Source: Xenorhabdus innexi (lineage in GTDB: Bacteria > Pseudomonadota > Gammaproteobacteria > Enterobacterales > Enterobacteriaceae). From it: 64,000 bases of DNA. The translations under genes were made by a program, and so were the position numbers. Location of the stretch: positions 142,673-206,672 of the forward strand of contig NZ_NIBU01000001.1 in assembly GCF_002632485.1 (NCBI RefSeq). Direction: 5' to 3'. The notes under the pieces were generated by a model. The model saw only the letters and a program-made list of their open reading frames with translations. It searched no databases and was not told the DNA's origin. Positions 41,751 to 51,800 of this stretch are shown here, one piece after another. Numbering within the stretch: position 1 is the first letter of the stretch; each line of letters starts with the position of its first letter.

Positions 41751-42035
41751 ATGAAAAAGACCTTGATATTACTGTCCCTCGTTGCAGCACTGTGCATTAT
41801 CCCGTTTTTTATTGAACATGGAGGGGAATATGGTGGAGCAGATGGTCAGGCAGAAGCTCAGATTATGGAAATAGCCCCGGATTATACGCCGTGGTTTGAA
41901 TCCTTCTATGAACCTGCCAGTGGTGAAATTGAAAGTCTGCTGTTTACCTTACAGGGAAGTCTGGGTACTGCCGTGATTTTCTATATTTTTGGTTATTACC
42001 ATCGTAGCCGGAAAGATCATGATCGGAATCGATAA
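41751..42035 (+). CDS. cbiN: Cobalt ECF transporter accessory subunit
   Basis: A 94-residue membrane protein with two transmembrane segments and a periplasmic loop (GGEYGGADGQAEAQI...IAPDYTPWFESFYEPASGEIESLLF). This is the CbiN pattern, thought to load metal onto CbiM. It overlaps cbiQ by 17 bases. Confidence 0.93.
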   Translation: MKKTLILLSLVAALCIIPFFIEHGGEYGGADGQAEAQIMEIAPDYTPWFESFYEPASGEIESLLFTLQGSLGTAVIFYIFGYYHRSRKDHDRNR

Positions 42036-42696
42036 GCTCAGTTACCAGAGCCGCTGGCGTGATAAAGATCCCAGGGCGAAACTCGCCCTGTACCTCCTGT
42101 TTATGACGCTGGCGATGGTACTTTCACCATTGTGGCAGGCAATGTTGCTGGTCGGGCTGGTGGCTTTTACCTGCTATCTGTTGCGGATCAGTCTGTGGCG
42201 TTATCTGAAGTGGCTGTTCATTCCCAGCGGTTTTCTGGTGTTTGGTCTGATTGCTATTGTGCTGTCCATCAGTGTACAGCCGGAGAGTCTGCTGTGGGGA
42301 TTTCGTATCGGGCAATATTGGCTTGGCATTGATACGCAGGGTATTGAACTGGCGAATCAAACCCTCTGGCGCAGCCTCGCTGCGCTATCTGCCACATTCT
42401 GGTTCATGATGAATATGCCTTTTGAACAACTGATCAGGTTACTTAAATCCTGCCGGGTTCCTCATCTGCTTATCGAGCAACTTCTTCTGACATGGCGCTT
42501 TATTTTTATTTTTATCGAGGAAGCTGCGGCAATTCATCATGCGCAATCACTGCGGTTCGGTTATCGCTCTTTGCGAACGAGTTACCGTTCACTGGCAATG
42601 CTTATCAGTATGTTGTTTGTACGGGTGATGAATCGCTATCAGCAAATGAGCATAGCGTTGGAGCTAAAACTATATCAGGGGGATTTCCATTTATAA
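42019..42696 (+). CDS. cbiQ: Cobalt ECF transporter transmembrane (T) subunit
   Basis: The membrane coupling subunit of the CbiMNQO importer. The start at 42019 (MIGIDKLSYQSRWRDKDPRAKL) matches the family and overlaps the cbiN end. Four to five hydrophobic helices are followed by the coupling region with LRFGYRSLRTSYRS. It has 225 residues. Confidence 0.93.
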   Translation: MIGIDKLSYQSRWRDKDPRAKLALYLLFMTLAMVLSPLWQAMLLVGLVAFTCYLLRISLWRYLKWLFIPSGFLVFGLIAIVLSISVQPESLLWGFRIGQYWLGIDTQGIELANQTLWRSLAALSATFWFMMNMPFEQLIRLLKSCRVPHLLIEQLLLTWRFIFIFIEEAAAIHHAQSLRFGYRSLRTSYRSLAMLISMLFVRVMNRYQQMSIALELKLYQGDFHL

Positions 42697-42737
42697 CCAT
42701 ACCGGAACAAAAGAGCCGGAAAAAGGCGGAAAACAAT

Positions 42738-43550
42738 ATGTTAGAAACTCGGGCACTGTATTTCAGTTATCAGGATGAACCTGTTTTAAAAGATCTGACA
42801 CTTGATTTCAGTCGTTATCAGGTCACTGGCATTATTGGTGCAAATGGCTGCGGTAAATCAACCTTATTTATGAACCTTTCCGGCATTCTGCGCCCACAGA
42901 AAGGCACAGTCTGGTGGAATAACACGCCCCTGAATTACAGCAAAAAAGGATTAATGGCTCTGCGCCAGCATGTTGTTACCGTATTTCAGGACCCTGAACA
43001 GCAAATTTTTTATACCGATATTAAAAGTGATCTGGCTTTTAGTTTGCGTAATTTAGGTATCGATGAAACTGAAATACAGCATCGTATCGAATGCGCCCTG
43101 ATACAGGTGGATGCGCATACCTTCCGTAATAAGCCAATTCAGTACCTGAGCTTTGGTCAGAAAAAACGTGTCGCTATTGCGGGCGCGCTGGTCATGGATG
43201 CTGATTACTTATTGCTGGATGAACCAACCGCAGGGCTTGATCCGGCAGGCCGACAGCAAATGTTAGATATTATCAGTAACATCGCCGCTGAAGGGAAACG
43301 AATCATTATTTCCAGTCACGATATAGATTTAATCTATCAGATTTGCGATGGCTTATATGTGCTGGCAAATGGAGAGATGATCAGTTCAGGCCGGACTGAA
43401 ACTGTATTACTGCAAAAAACGCAGCTTGATCAGGCCGGATTGAGACAGCCATGGTTAGTAAAATTACATAGTGAAGGTGGTCTGCCTCTGTGCAAAACAG
43501 AACAACAGCTTTTCTCTATGCTGCGCAAAAAAATTTCTGATAATGCGTAA
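42738..43550 (+). CDS. cbiO: Cobalt ECF transporter ATP-binding subunit
   Basis: The ATPase of the importer, 270 residues. The start at 42738 (MLETRALYFSYQDEP) is preceded by GGCGGA; the long upstream frame overlaps cbiQ in another frame and is not real. Walker A GANGCGKSTL, signature LSFGQKKRVAIAG and Walker B YLLLDEPTAGLD are intact. It is the last gene of the operon; cbiP, which follows in Salmonella, is absent here. Confidence 0.95.
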   Translation: MLETRALYFSYQDEPVLKDLTLDFSRYQVTGIIGANGCGKSTLFMNLSGILRPQKGTVWWNNTPLNYSKKGLMALRQHVVTVFQDPEQQIFYTDIKSDLAFSLRNLGIDETEIQHRIECALIQVDAHTFRNKPIQYLSFGQKKRVAIAGALVMDADYLLLDEPTAGLDPAGRQQMLDIISNIAAEGKRIIISSHDIDLIYQICDGLYVLANGEMISSGRTETVLLQKTQLDQAGLRQPWLVKLHSEGGLPLCKTEQQLFSMLRKKISDNA

Positions 43551-43649
43551 GAAAGGTGTGAGCGCAGCCAACAAAGTAACAATATGGAATTTACGATGCC
43601 ATGTTGTAATAGGCGGAATCCCTAAAAAATAAAATCATTAACCAAGCAT

Positions 43650-43669
43650 TAACAAACATCCATTTGTTA
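43650..43669. promoter_or_regulatory. Inverted repeat upstream of the type XI cargo gene
   Basis: TAACAAA and TTTGTTA flank CATCCA, about 100 bases before the cargo start. It may be an operator or chance in AT-rich DNA. No good Fur or Zur box was recognised in this 222-base gap. Confidence 0.25.
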
Positions 43670-43772
43670 TTAACATTAATATATTCTGAGTGTAATTTAG
43701 TCGAAATGGAAAATTAAGCTGTCTGTTTACTAATGGATAACAATATATTCTTTATACTCAGAGAGGTTATTA

Positions 43773-44471
43773 ATGAAAGTTGTTAATATATTTATTATAA
43801 CAATGGGCGCTTTAGGGTTGATAACACAGGCTCATGCAAAAGTCGGATATGGTATAAGCCAACAAGAAACTGACCCGCATTTGACAATCGGAGATAAAGG
43901 TGGTGAGCCTGCTCTTGGTATCTCTTCACACCTCGGCGGTGCGCTTTTCCCTGCATCTATACTGAAAAACTTGGCTACACGCGATAGTAATGGTGTCTAT
44001 AGGTTCAAAACACCTCTTTATGGCCATAACAAGATTGATATCGCTCAAATTCCCGGGACAGAAGTTTACTACGGTGAATGGTCACATGGCTCCGGTGCGG
44101 AATCAGACAAAACCCACACCGTTTTTTATGCTGGTAAAGATGTGACAACCAATATGCCAAAAGGCGGCAAAGCAACCTATAAAGTGTCAGGTATTAGTCA
44201 ATATAATGGTCATAACCTCTTGCAAGGTAAGATGACTGCTGATTTTGATAAACAACAATTGGATGGCTCACTTAGTAATAAGGATCGACGGGTAGATATG
44301 CATGGCAATATCAATTCAGATGCAGGCTTCTCAGGTATAGCCAAAGATAATGGCACTAATGGCACCGTTGACGGGAAGTTTTTTGGTAATGGCGCCTCTG
44401 ATATAGCTGGGTATGCAAAATTTGATAGCGACAGAAAAAAAGACATTGCTTTCGGTGGACACAAACAGTAA
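43773..44471 (+). CDS. Hemophilin-like secreted cargo of a type XI (Slam) secretion system
   Basis: A 232-residue exported protein. The signal peptide ends in QAHA before KVGYG and has no lipobox cysteine, so the protein is soluble rather than lipid-anchored. The C-terminal part, from about residue 140, has the short repeated strands and the VDGKFFGNGASDIAGYAKF motif typical of TbpB-type eight-stranded barrels recognised by Slam proteins. The N-terminal about 100 residues would be the ligand domain, hemophilin-like by size and order. The partner secretor follows. The ligand could be heme, or a corrinoid or cobalt given the operon next door; the latter is inference. Confidence 0.7.
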   Translation: MKVVNIFIITMGALGLITQAHAKVGYGISQQETDPHLTIGDKGGEPALGISSHLGGALFPASILKNLATRDSNGVYRFKTPLYGHNKIDIAQIPGTEVYYGEWSHGSGAESDKTHTVFYAGKDVTTNMPKGGKATYKVSGISQYNGHNLLQGKMTADFDKQQLDGSLSNKDRRVDMHGNINSDAGFSGIAKDNGTNGTVDGKFFGNGASDIAGYAKFDSDRKKDIAFGGHKQ

Positions 44472-44483
44472 CGACCTTCTCAG

Positions 44484-44518
44484 AAGATAACAATGTCAAA
44501 ATGACATTGTTATCTTTT
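44484..44518 (+). terminator. Hairpin with T run between cargo and secretor genes
   Basis: AAGATAACAATGTCA pairs with TGACATTGTTATCTT around an AAA loop, followed by TTTTC. It is a long, AT-rich intrinsic terminator 12 bases after the cargo stop. It probably makes most transcripts end after the cargo, so the secretor is expressed at a lower level. Confidence 0.75.
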
Positions 44519-44576
44519 CTCGTCTCCTCTACCTCATTTTCTGTCTTATTCAGATTCATGCAAGCGGAGGTTATCT

Positions 44577-45980
44577 ATGACCAGCCAGAGAAAGATGCCT
44601 GTATTATCCGTATTACTACTGGCATCATTTTTTTTCTCAACAGGCTACACCAAGGATCGAGTAAATACGACTTCGCCACAAAATGATATCTCATCGATTG
44701 TTATTCATGGAAAAGCATTTCAGGTTGAAAACAATCTTAGGGATATTGCACAGGCCCTGTATCTGACGGTGAATTATCAGCAATGGCCAGACGTAAAACG
44801 GTTTCTAACGGCTTACCAGAAACTACCTGGGCATGATGCTATCTTAATCAATTTTGCTCAGGGTGGACTAGCTCGTAGTGAAGGAAACTTAACTCTTGCA
44901 GCTTCCATCTATGAAAATATCCTGCGGCAAAAGCCAGATTTCACCCGTATTAAATTGGAATTAGCCCGTGTCTATTTTGAGGATCAAAAAAACCGGGAAG
45001 CCAAACAATTGATGGATGAATTAAGCAAACAGGAGCAATTGCCTAAAATTGTTCTGAAGAATATTGATGGCTATATAAAAGCAATAGCTCAGAGAGATCG
45101 CTGGCGTAGTTCGTTTTCACTCAGTTATATCTATGATAATAATATAAATATGTCTCCTAACATGAAATCGACATGCCTGCTTTTCATCGATGGAAAATGT
45201 AAAGTTGAACGAGAAATACCCAAAGGGATTAAAACGTGGGGAAGCGCTTATCATGGGACATTAAGCCGTCGTTACCAGCTTGCGGGGCATCATGGTATTT
45301 TTGGACGGGGAATGATTGATGGTGAATTTTATCCTTATTACCATGACGAAAATGAAAATACGTTCTCGCTGATCGGTGGCTACAGCTTTAAAAGCAGGGA
45401 CTATGACTTATCTATTGCTCCCTTATTTGAATATAAACTACAAAGTGGCACTCCCGAATACCACGCTGTCGGTGCCAGAATAGAAGGGCTATGGGCTATC
45501 ACTGCTCGCACCGTTCTCAGCACTGATTTGGAACATAAGCGATTTAGTTATCGGCCTGTTTACCATTGGAAAAACGGTGATATCTTTTCATCTTATTTCA
45601 CTCTTTCTCATTTGATTAGTCACAGTTTTACATTGTTTGGCGGTACTAACTGGAGCTATCGGAACAGTAAACAACCGGCAAATCGCTACCAACAGTGGGG
45701 GGCTACCGCAGGGATATCCGGGCCTCTTTCTTCCGGTATTGACGGTTCACTGTTTATGACTTTGGAACATCAACGTTTTGGTGCTTACAACGCATTATTG
45801 GGTGCCAGACGTGAAGAGAACAAACAAATCTACACGGCTTCTGCTAAATTTCCAGTTGCCCAAATATTAGGAGTAACGCCCTCTATTACGTTTCGTCACA
45901 CTCGGAATCGTAGCAGTGTAGGCTGGCTATACAGCTACAATAAAAACGAAGTACAAATACAACTGGAAAAGTATTTTTAG
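44577..45980 (+). CDS. Slam-type outer membrane secretor (type XI secretion, DUF560)
   Basis: A 467-residue outer-membrane protein with a signal peptide (VLSVLLLASFFFSTG). A TPR-like N-terminal domain spans about residues 50-180 (GNLTLAASIYENILRQKPDFTRIKLELARVYF, with short gaps). A beta-barrel follows, starting WRSSFSLSYIYDNNINMSP and ending in the aromatic residue of VQIQLEKYF. This is the Slam/NilB architecture that moves cargo proteins across the outer membrane. GGAGG lies before the ATG. Pairing with the upstream cargo is by adjacency. Confidence 0.82.
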   Translation: MTSQRKMPVLSVLLLASFFFSTGYTKDRVNTTSPQNDISSIVIHGKAFQVENNLRDIAQALYLTVNYQQWPDVKRFLTAYQKLPGHDAILINFAQGGLARSEGNLTLAASIYENILRQKPDFTRIKLELARVYFEDQKNREAKQLMDELSKQEQLPKIVLKNIDGYIKAIAQRDRWRSSFSLSYIYDNNINMSPNMKSTCLLFIDGKCKVEREIPKGIKTWGSAYHGTLSRRYQLAGHHGIFGRGMIDGEFYPYYHDENENTFSLIGGYSFKSRDYDLSIAPLFEYKLQSGTPEYHAVGARIEGLWAITARTVLSTDLEHKRFSYRPVYHWKNGDIFSSYFTLSHLISHSFTLFGGTNWSYRNSKQPANRYQQWGATAGISGPLSSGIDGSLFMTLEHQRFGAYNALLGARREENKQIYTASAKFPVAQILGVTPSITFRHTRNRSSVGWLYSYNKNEVQIQLEKYF

Positions 45981-46015
45981 TAGAGCACGTGTGTGTGGCA
46001 GAAGAAAATAGTCAG

Positions 46016-46795
46016 CTAATCCTTGATAGCCTGTGTTGCCATAAAAGTCGGTAAATAGTGCTCAATGACAAAACGGGGATGAGGTTGCCAATCCTCATAA
46101 AAACCCATTAACCGGAATCCAACACGTAGCTGCCCTCCGATCAAATCAGTCAAAGAGTGACCGAAAACAAACGCTTCTTGTTTCCGGTTTTTATCGGTTA
46201 TTTGCTCTGGTGTCAGAATATCAATTTCAGAAAATGGCATTTTATACAAAGGATTGATAATTCCTTTCTGCATATGCTCTGCATTACGCTCTCCGACAAA
46301 GACAACCGGATTAAAAAAACTTGCTAATAGTTTACCTTTTGTTTTTAAAACCCGGTGGCATTCCTGCCATACAGGATTGACATCAGGAATATATAAATTA
46401 GAGATAGGATGGAAAATTAAATCAAATGTTTCATTGGCGAATATACTGAGATCTCGCATATCCCCCTGTACTGTCTCAAGTCTGATCTTATCTCTTTCTG
46501 CAACCATCCTGTCTTGCTCAAGTTGTTTTATGGAAAGATCAAAAACAGTGACTTCAGCCCCAGCGGCTGCAAGTATTGGCGCCTGCTGGCCCCCGGCAGA
46601 TGCCAGACATAAAATACGTTTCCGGCTAATGTCACCAAGCCATTCTTTGGGAAGTGGTTTCGGAGTAAGATGAACCTGCCATTCACCTTTTTTAGCTTGT
46701 GAGATCATGTCAGAACTGACAGGAACAGACCAAGGATGCTGCTCTTCGGCTTGTTTATCCCAAGCTATTTGGTTTGCAGTTAAAAAATCAGTCAT
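46016..46795 (-). CDS. Class I SAM-dependent methyltransferase
   Basis: A 259-residue cytoplasmic methyltransferase. RILCLASAGGQQAPILAAAGAEVTVFD, split over motif I and the acidic loop, binds SAM; GDMRDL and FDLIFHPISNLYIPDV follow. The substrate is unknown. It is convergent with the Slam gene and apparently monocistronic. The family is often annotated only as methyltransferase domain protein. Confidence 0.75.
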   Translation of the reverse strand: MTDFLTANQIAWDKQAEEQHPWSVPVSSDMISQAKKGEWQVHLTPKPLPKEWLGDISRKRILCLASAGGQQAPILAAAGAEVTVFDLSIKQLEQDRMVAERDKIRLETVQGDMRDLSIFANETFDLIFHPISNLYIPDVNPVWQECHRVLKTKGKLLASFFNPVVFVGERNAEHMQKGIINPLYKMPFSEIDILTPEQITDKNRKQEAFVFGHSLTDLIGGQLRVGFRLMGFYEDWQPHPRFVIEHYLPTFMATQAIKD

Positions 46796-46943
46796 AAAAA
46801 AGCTCTCATTGAATAGGAAAATGATGAAAGAGCCTAATAAGCTTAGGCTAAAGGCTCTGATTTAAGACTCTTTCTGATACTGGCTTTTCTATTATATATT
46901 CGCTCACCGGAGAAGCATCCACCAGCCTATCGGATTTACATGA

Positions 46944-47414
46944 TTAAAATGGTTTTGTCGGCAAATATTTACCATCCAGAGTTATTACAGCCCGGCTTCC
47001 GCCTGCTGGGTCTTCGGTTTTCTGAATAGCTAATTTAAAGTCAATTGCACTAATAATTCCATCACCAAATTGCTCATGTATTAATGCCTTTAAGGTTGTT
47101 CCATAGACTTGTAATATTTCATAGAAACGATAAATGGTTGGATCGGTGGGTATCCCTGTCGGGATTGAACCCCGCATAGGAATCGCCTGTAAAAGTTTTA
47201 CTGCATCATCCTTCAGCCCAAGTTGTTCAACCACTTTTCTAGCAGCCTCTATAGGTAATGCATGTTGCCCAAGTAAAGCCGCTGTAACAAAAGTAACACT
47301 CATTCCTGTGCCATTTGCAATTTCTTCCCATGAAAGGTTTTTAGCCAGTTTGGCAGCAATAATACGTTCGGTCAGTTCCAAGCGGGATGTTTGAGTGGTT
47401 AATGTTTGTTGCAT
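46944..47414 (-). CDS. cynS: Cyanate hydratase (cyanase)
   Basis: Decomposes cyanate with bicarbonate to ammonia and CO2. Its 156 residues are the family length. The N-terminal helical domain has [24 protein letters not shown] with its HTH-like fold. The C-terminal catalytic domain has [11 protein letters not shown], giving the active Arg and Glu, and [10 protein letters not shown], giving the Ser. No cynT carbonic anhydrase or cynR lies beside it. Confidence 0.95.
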   Translation of the reverse strand: MQQTLTTQTSRLELTERIIAAKLAKNLSWEEIANGTGMSVTFVTAALLGQHALPIEAARKVVEQLGLKDDAVKLLQAIPMRGSIPTGIPTDPTIYRFYEILQVYGTTLKALIHEQFGDGIISAIDFKLAIQKTEDPAGGSRAVITLDGKYLPTKPF

Positions 47415-47504
47415 TTAATTTTCCTGAATGACAATAAGAACCAGAAAAGAATTAAAAGAGGAAGATAACCCGAATCCCAGATAATAAACCGGGCTATGAG
47501 TTGT

Positions 47505-48482
47505 TTACTTTCTCATTTCAATAATATATTGCTGACTTCCTGTCAGGGAAAAATTCAGGTTGTACCTATTTGTTATAGATAGACCGGCCTGTTTTGCTAT
47601 TGATTCGAACTCCGAGTAATAGCGTGATTTACCCGATACTATGATATCCATATATAAATCAAATGATGCTGAACTTGCATCATCCGGCTCTTTAATCATT
47701 TCTATAATATATAAGACAGAATCTTTTCTCATTGCTTTATGACAGGTTCTTAGAATTTCAACAGCTTTCTGATCCGGCCAGTTATGTAATACGTTCTTTA
47801 TACAATAAGCATCGTGCTCTGAAGGGATGCCAGCAAAAAAATCACCTTTGATGAAAGTCACACCTTCGGATTCCTTTCGGTCAAAATCGTACAAATCCAT
47901 GACATAACACTGGATATGCGGATAGTGAATTTTTATTTCTTTTGCTAAAGAACCGAGACCTCCACCTATATCAACAAGTGAATTAATCCCACGCAGAGGA
48001 ATACTTTTAATAATAGGTTTATTTGTTACATCAGTTACTTTTGACATGAAATTATCAAATATCACTTTAATATTTTTATTACTTTCATGGCTGATATAAT
48101 CGAAATATGGCTGATGGTGATTAATTTCAAAAGCCGATTTGTTGTTCATTTCATGCAGGGATTCATTGTATTTTGACCAAGAATTCCAAATAGTTGGATT
48201 TAATTCAAATTTTATATGTAGTGTCTCAAGGCTGTTTGGGTCACTGAGTGATGCACATTGTTCAGTAAGGTAAAATTTATCTTCTTTTTTTGTTAAAACA
48301 TTTATTGTTTGCATGTAATGAAATAACCGATTAAATCTGTCCTCAGAAACATGGCATAATTGAGCCAGTTCTTTCACTGTCTTACCATCATTGGTGGTTA
48401 AATATAATGGAGCTTTACTTTCAACAAAGGCAAACAGTGCAGCAGACTTTCGATAGGCTATAGTTATTTCTGATAACATCAT
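47505..48482 (-). CDS. O-methyltransferase of the plant/bacterial OMT2 family
   Basis: A 325-residue protein. The N-terminal dimerisation/winged-helix part is TVKELAQLCHVSEDRFNRLFHYM. The SAM domain has LVDIGGGLGSLAKEI, followed by VTFIKGDFF and KNVLHNWPDQKAVEILR, the usual order in small-molecule O-methyltransferases. It is divergent from the NRPS across about 320 bases, so it may tailor that product or its acyl or amino acid precursor. The substrate is unknown. Confidence 0.75.
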   Translation of the reverse strand: MMLSEITIAYRKSAALFAFVESKAPLYLTTNDGKTVKELAQLCHVSEDRFNRLFHYMQTINVLTKKEDKFYLTEQCASLSDPNSLETLHIKFELNPTIWNSWSKYNESLHEMNNKSAFEINHHQPYFDYISHESNKNIKVIFDNFMSKVTDVTNKPIIKSIPLRGINSLVDIGGGLGSLAKEIKIHYPHIQCYVMDLYDFDRKESEGVTFIKGDFFAGIPSEHDAYCIKNVLHNWPDQKAVEILRTCHKAMRKDSVLYIIEMIKEPDDASSASFDLYMDIIVSGKSRYYSEFESIAKQAGLSITNRYNLNFSLTGSQQYIIEMRK

Positions 48483-48806
48483 TTACTTCTCCTGATTTTT
48501 ATTTAATCATTTGGTTTTACACAAAATATACCCTTTAAGAATTTCTTTCATTATCAAATAACAACATAAGAATAATAATTATTTACGTATAAAAATATAC
48601 ATTGATTCTTCATTGTTCAGTTATCTTATGATTTATTTAATAACTTTTCTTTATTTATCAAAATAAAAGCTATTTGGTTACCAGTATAAATTTTGTTATA
48701 TACCGAAGGAAAAATGTAATGCAATATAAAATAATAACCCTTGTGTCGGGTGGAATGTGATTCATAAAATAAACCACCCGAATTACGATGTAAGCAGTAA
48801 GCCGCT
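48483..48806. other. Divergent promoter region of OMT and NRPS with a leader hairpin
   Basis: A 324-base, very AT-rich gap with no coding frame. Near its right end CGGGTGG (48747-48753) and CCACCCG (48774-48780) form an inverted repeat 27 bases before the NRPS start. It could be an operator or an mRNA hairpin in the leader. The ribosome site before ATG 48807 is weak. Confidence 0.5.
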
Positions 48807-51800
48807 ATGAAAACTTTACAAGCAGTACCTCTTACCCAGTATCAAAAAGAAATTTATTATGAAGTTCAACGCAACCCAGAAAGTAATCAATTCACTATTT
48901 CCATAGCAAGGGTATTAAAAGAAAACATTAATTTTGAAAGATATTTACATTCAGTTAACAATGTACTGAATTATGATGTCACATGCCAATTACGCATCCT
49001 TGAACAGGATGGGATATTGAATCAACAAATACAAAATACAGCCATTAATCAAGTAGAAATTATTAATGCTGAAGGCGAAGACATTTCTGTACTTTTTAAA
49101 ACATGGTCAGAACGAGTTTTTAATCTGAATGATAAATCACTACTTGAAGTGGCTTTGTTACGAAATTTGAAAAATGGTTATTCAGCTATTTTTATTCGTG
49201 CTCACCATATTGTTTGTGATGGTTGGGGAATAAATCAGTTAGCAAAAAAAATAGCCAAATGTTATCGGAATGTTGAAAGCAATACAGAGTTACTCTCGCT
49301 CAATATCGATAAATATATTTCAGCAGTCCTTGAACGGGAAGAAATACTATCACAGCCAGAAATAGAACAGCAAATAGCAGCGCTGGCTGATCTTACTCAA
49401 TGCCATGAACCTGTTTTTTTTAATCGGAAAAAGAAAACTAGTCAGTCTCATTTTATACAACACAGATATTTGTTACCTCCGCTTAAAGTAGAGAGAATCC
49501 TTTCTCAAGGAATGAATCCTTATCAGGTTGTTATGGTTTCTGTGGCTATCTTGTTATCACGGATACACAATAACACCCGCTTAATAGTTGGTGTTCCGTT
49601 ACTTAACCGCCGTATGAATCAACTTGATATTGCCGGGCAATGGGCTAATACGCTGCCATTGGCTGTTAGGGTTAATGCAGAGGATACGCTTACTGAACTG
49701 GCTGCACGCATTAAAACAGATATTTCAACGTTAAAAACGTTTGAACATATTCCTCTCGGCCGATTACTTAAATCTATGGGGGCAACAAAACGTCAATGTT
49801 TTGATGTCACAATATCTTATAATTATTCTCCCATAACTGCGGCCTCTCATGATATCTACAAAGATGAAGAGATCCATGCTGCTGCTACTGCCCATGAAGA
49901 TGATGCTATTGCGATTCATGTTCATAGCTTCGGCAGTCATAGCGAAGTCGCCGTGGATATTACCGGGGCGGAGGATGTTTTCGATGAAGATTACTCATTT
50001 GAAGCCTTTACTGCATCTTTAGCTCATATTATTGAGCAGGTGATCGCATCTCCTGAACAGTCTGTCTCTCAGGTGCAGCTCTCCTCAGCAGAGGAAGTTT
50101 CACGGCTTGCTCTTTTTGAACAGGGACCAATCACAGAATTCTCGCAACAGGAGACGTTATCAACGCTATTTGATACTCGGGTTGCATTACACGGTGAAGC
50201 CATCGCTATCGCAGGCTCTGGCGGGAAACCCGCGCTGACTTATCTTCAGTTCCAAAACACCATAGACAATATGGTCGCTGTTTTGCTGGAAACTGGAGTA
50301 AGAAAAGGGGACAAAGTTGCTATCTTGATGGATCGCAGTACAGAAATGCTCACGGCAATTTTCGCGGTATTGAAAGCCGGTGCTGCTTATCTGCCTGTTG
50401 ATCCTAATTACCCGCAGGAACGGATTAATTATATGCTGAAGGATAGTGATGTCACTGTCATCATTTCCGATCAGGCTAATCCCGCTTTGAGCGAGCAATA
50501 TTATACGGTTATTAACGGAAACAATGTTTCAGCGCAGGGAAATATAAAACAGCCTAATTTGTCTGCCGCCGACTCTCTGGCATATATGATCTATACCTCA
50601 GGCTCTACCGGAAAACCTAAGGGTGTGATGATCAACCATAATTCTGTGGTAAACCGGATTGAGTGGATGCAGGAACGTTATCCGCTGAATAACAGTGATG
50701 TGATATTACAAAAGACACCGATTTCATTTGATGTGTCTGTCTGGGAACTCTTCTGGTGGTCAATTTCGGGGGCTTCTGTTCACTTATTACCTCCCGGTGC
50801 TCATAAAGATCCGTTAGAGATAATAGAAGCCATCAGTGCACATAACATAACGACATTGCACTTTGTTCCTTCTATGCTTCAGCCTTTTCTGGATGTTCTG
50901 CAAGCCGAACCAAAGTTAGTGAATCAGTTAACCAGCCTGCGCCGTGTATTCACCAGCGGTGAAGCCCTGCCTCCGACACGGGTTAATCAGTTCCGTAAAA
51001 TCTTTTCTGTTTTGGGCCTGAACGCTCCTGCTTTAATCAATCTCTATGGCCCGACAGAAGCAACCGTAGATGTGTCGTATTTTGAGATTCTTCCTGACAA
51101 TAACAGTGTTATCAATAGGGTTCCGATTGGATGCCCGATCAACAATATCACTCTGAGAATTATGTCTCAGCATAATACCCGGCAACCAATAGGCATTGCG
51201 GGTGAATTGCAGATTAGCGGCGTTGGTTTGGCCTGTGGTTATTACAAGAAACCGGAACTAACTGACGAAAAATTCATTCTGGATGGAAATGAACGTTGGT
51301 ATTGCACAGGGGATTTAGCAAGATGGTTACCTGATGGCAATATTGAATATCTGGGACGAATTGATAATCAGGTGAAAATCAGGGGTAATCGCATCGAGCT
51401 TGGGGAAATACAAAATACGCTTGAGCGTATTCAGGGGATCAGTCAGGCGGAAGTTTTACCACAAACCAACAGTAATGGTGATAATTACCTGTGTGCATAT
51501 TATGTTATCCATCAGAACGGGATAAATGATCGGTATTTTACTCCTGAAAAACTGCGTGAAACTTTATTGGAATGTTTACCTGATTTCATGGTTCCGCAGA
51601 AATTTTGTCTCGTTTCTTATATTCCTCTTACTCCAAACGGTAAAGTTGATCGTCAGGCACTGGGTGCATTGGCAAATCAGGCAAATAGCGCGTTGGTGAA
51701 AACGGACGTTTCTGATGGTATTCAGACCGAGACAGAACATCAATTGGCCGAAATCTGGAAGCGGGTATTAAAGGTTGAGAAACTCAGTGTGCAGGATAAT

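Noticed and set aside
42492..42737. Long N-terminal extension of cbiO overlapping cbiQ
   Set aside because: The extra 82 codons are cbiQ read in another frame. The normal CbiO start at 42738 has its own ribosome site.
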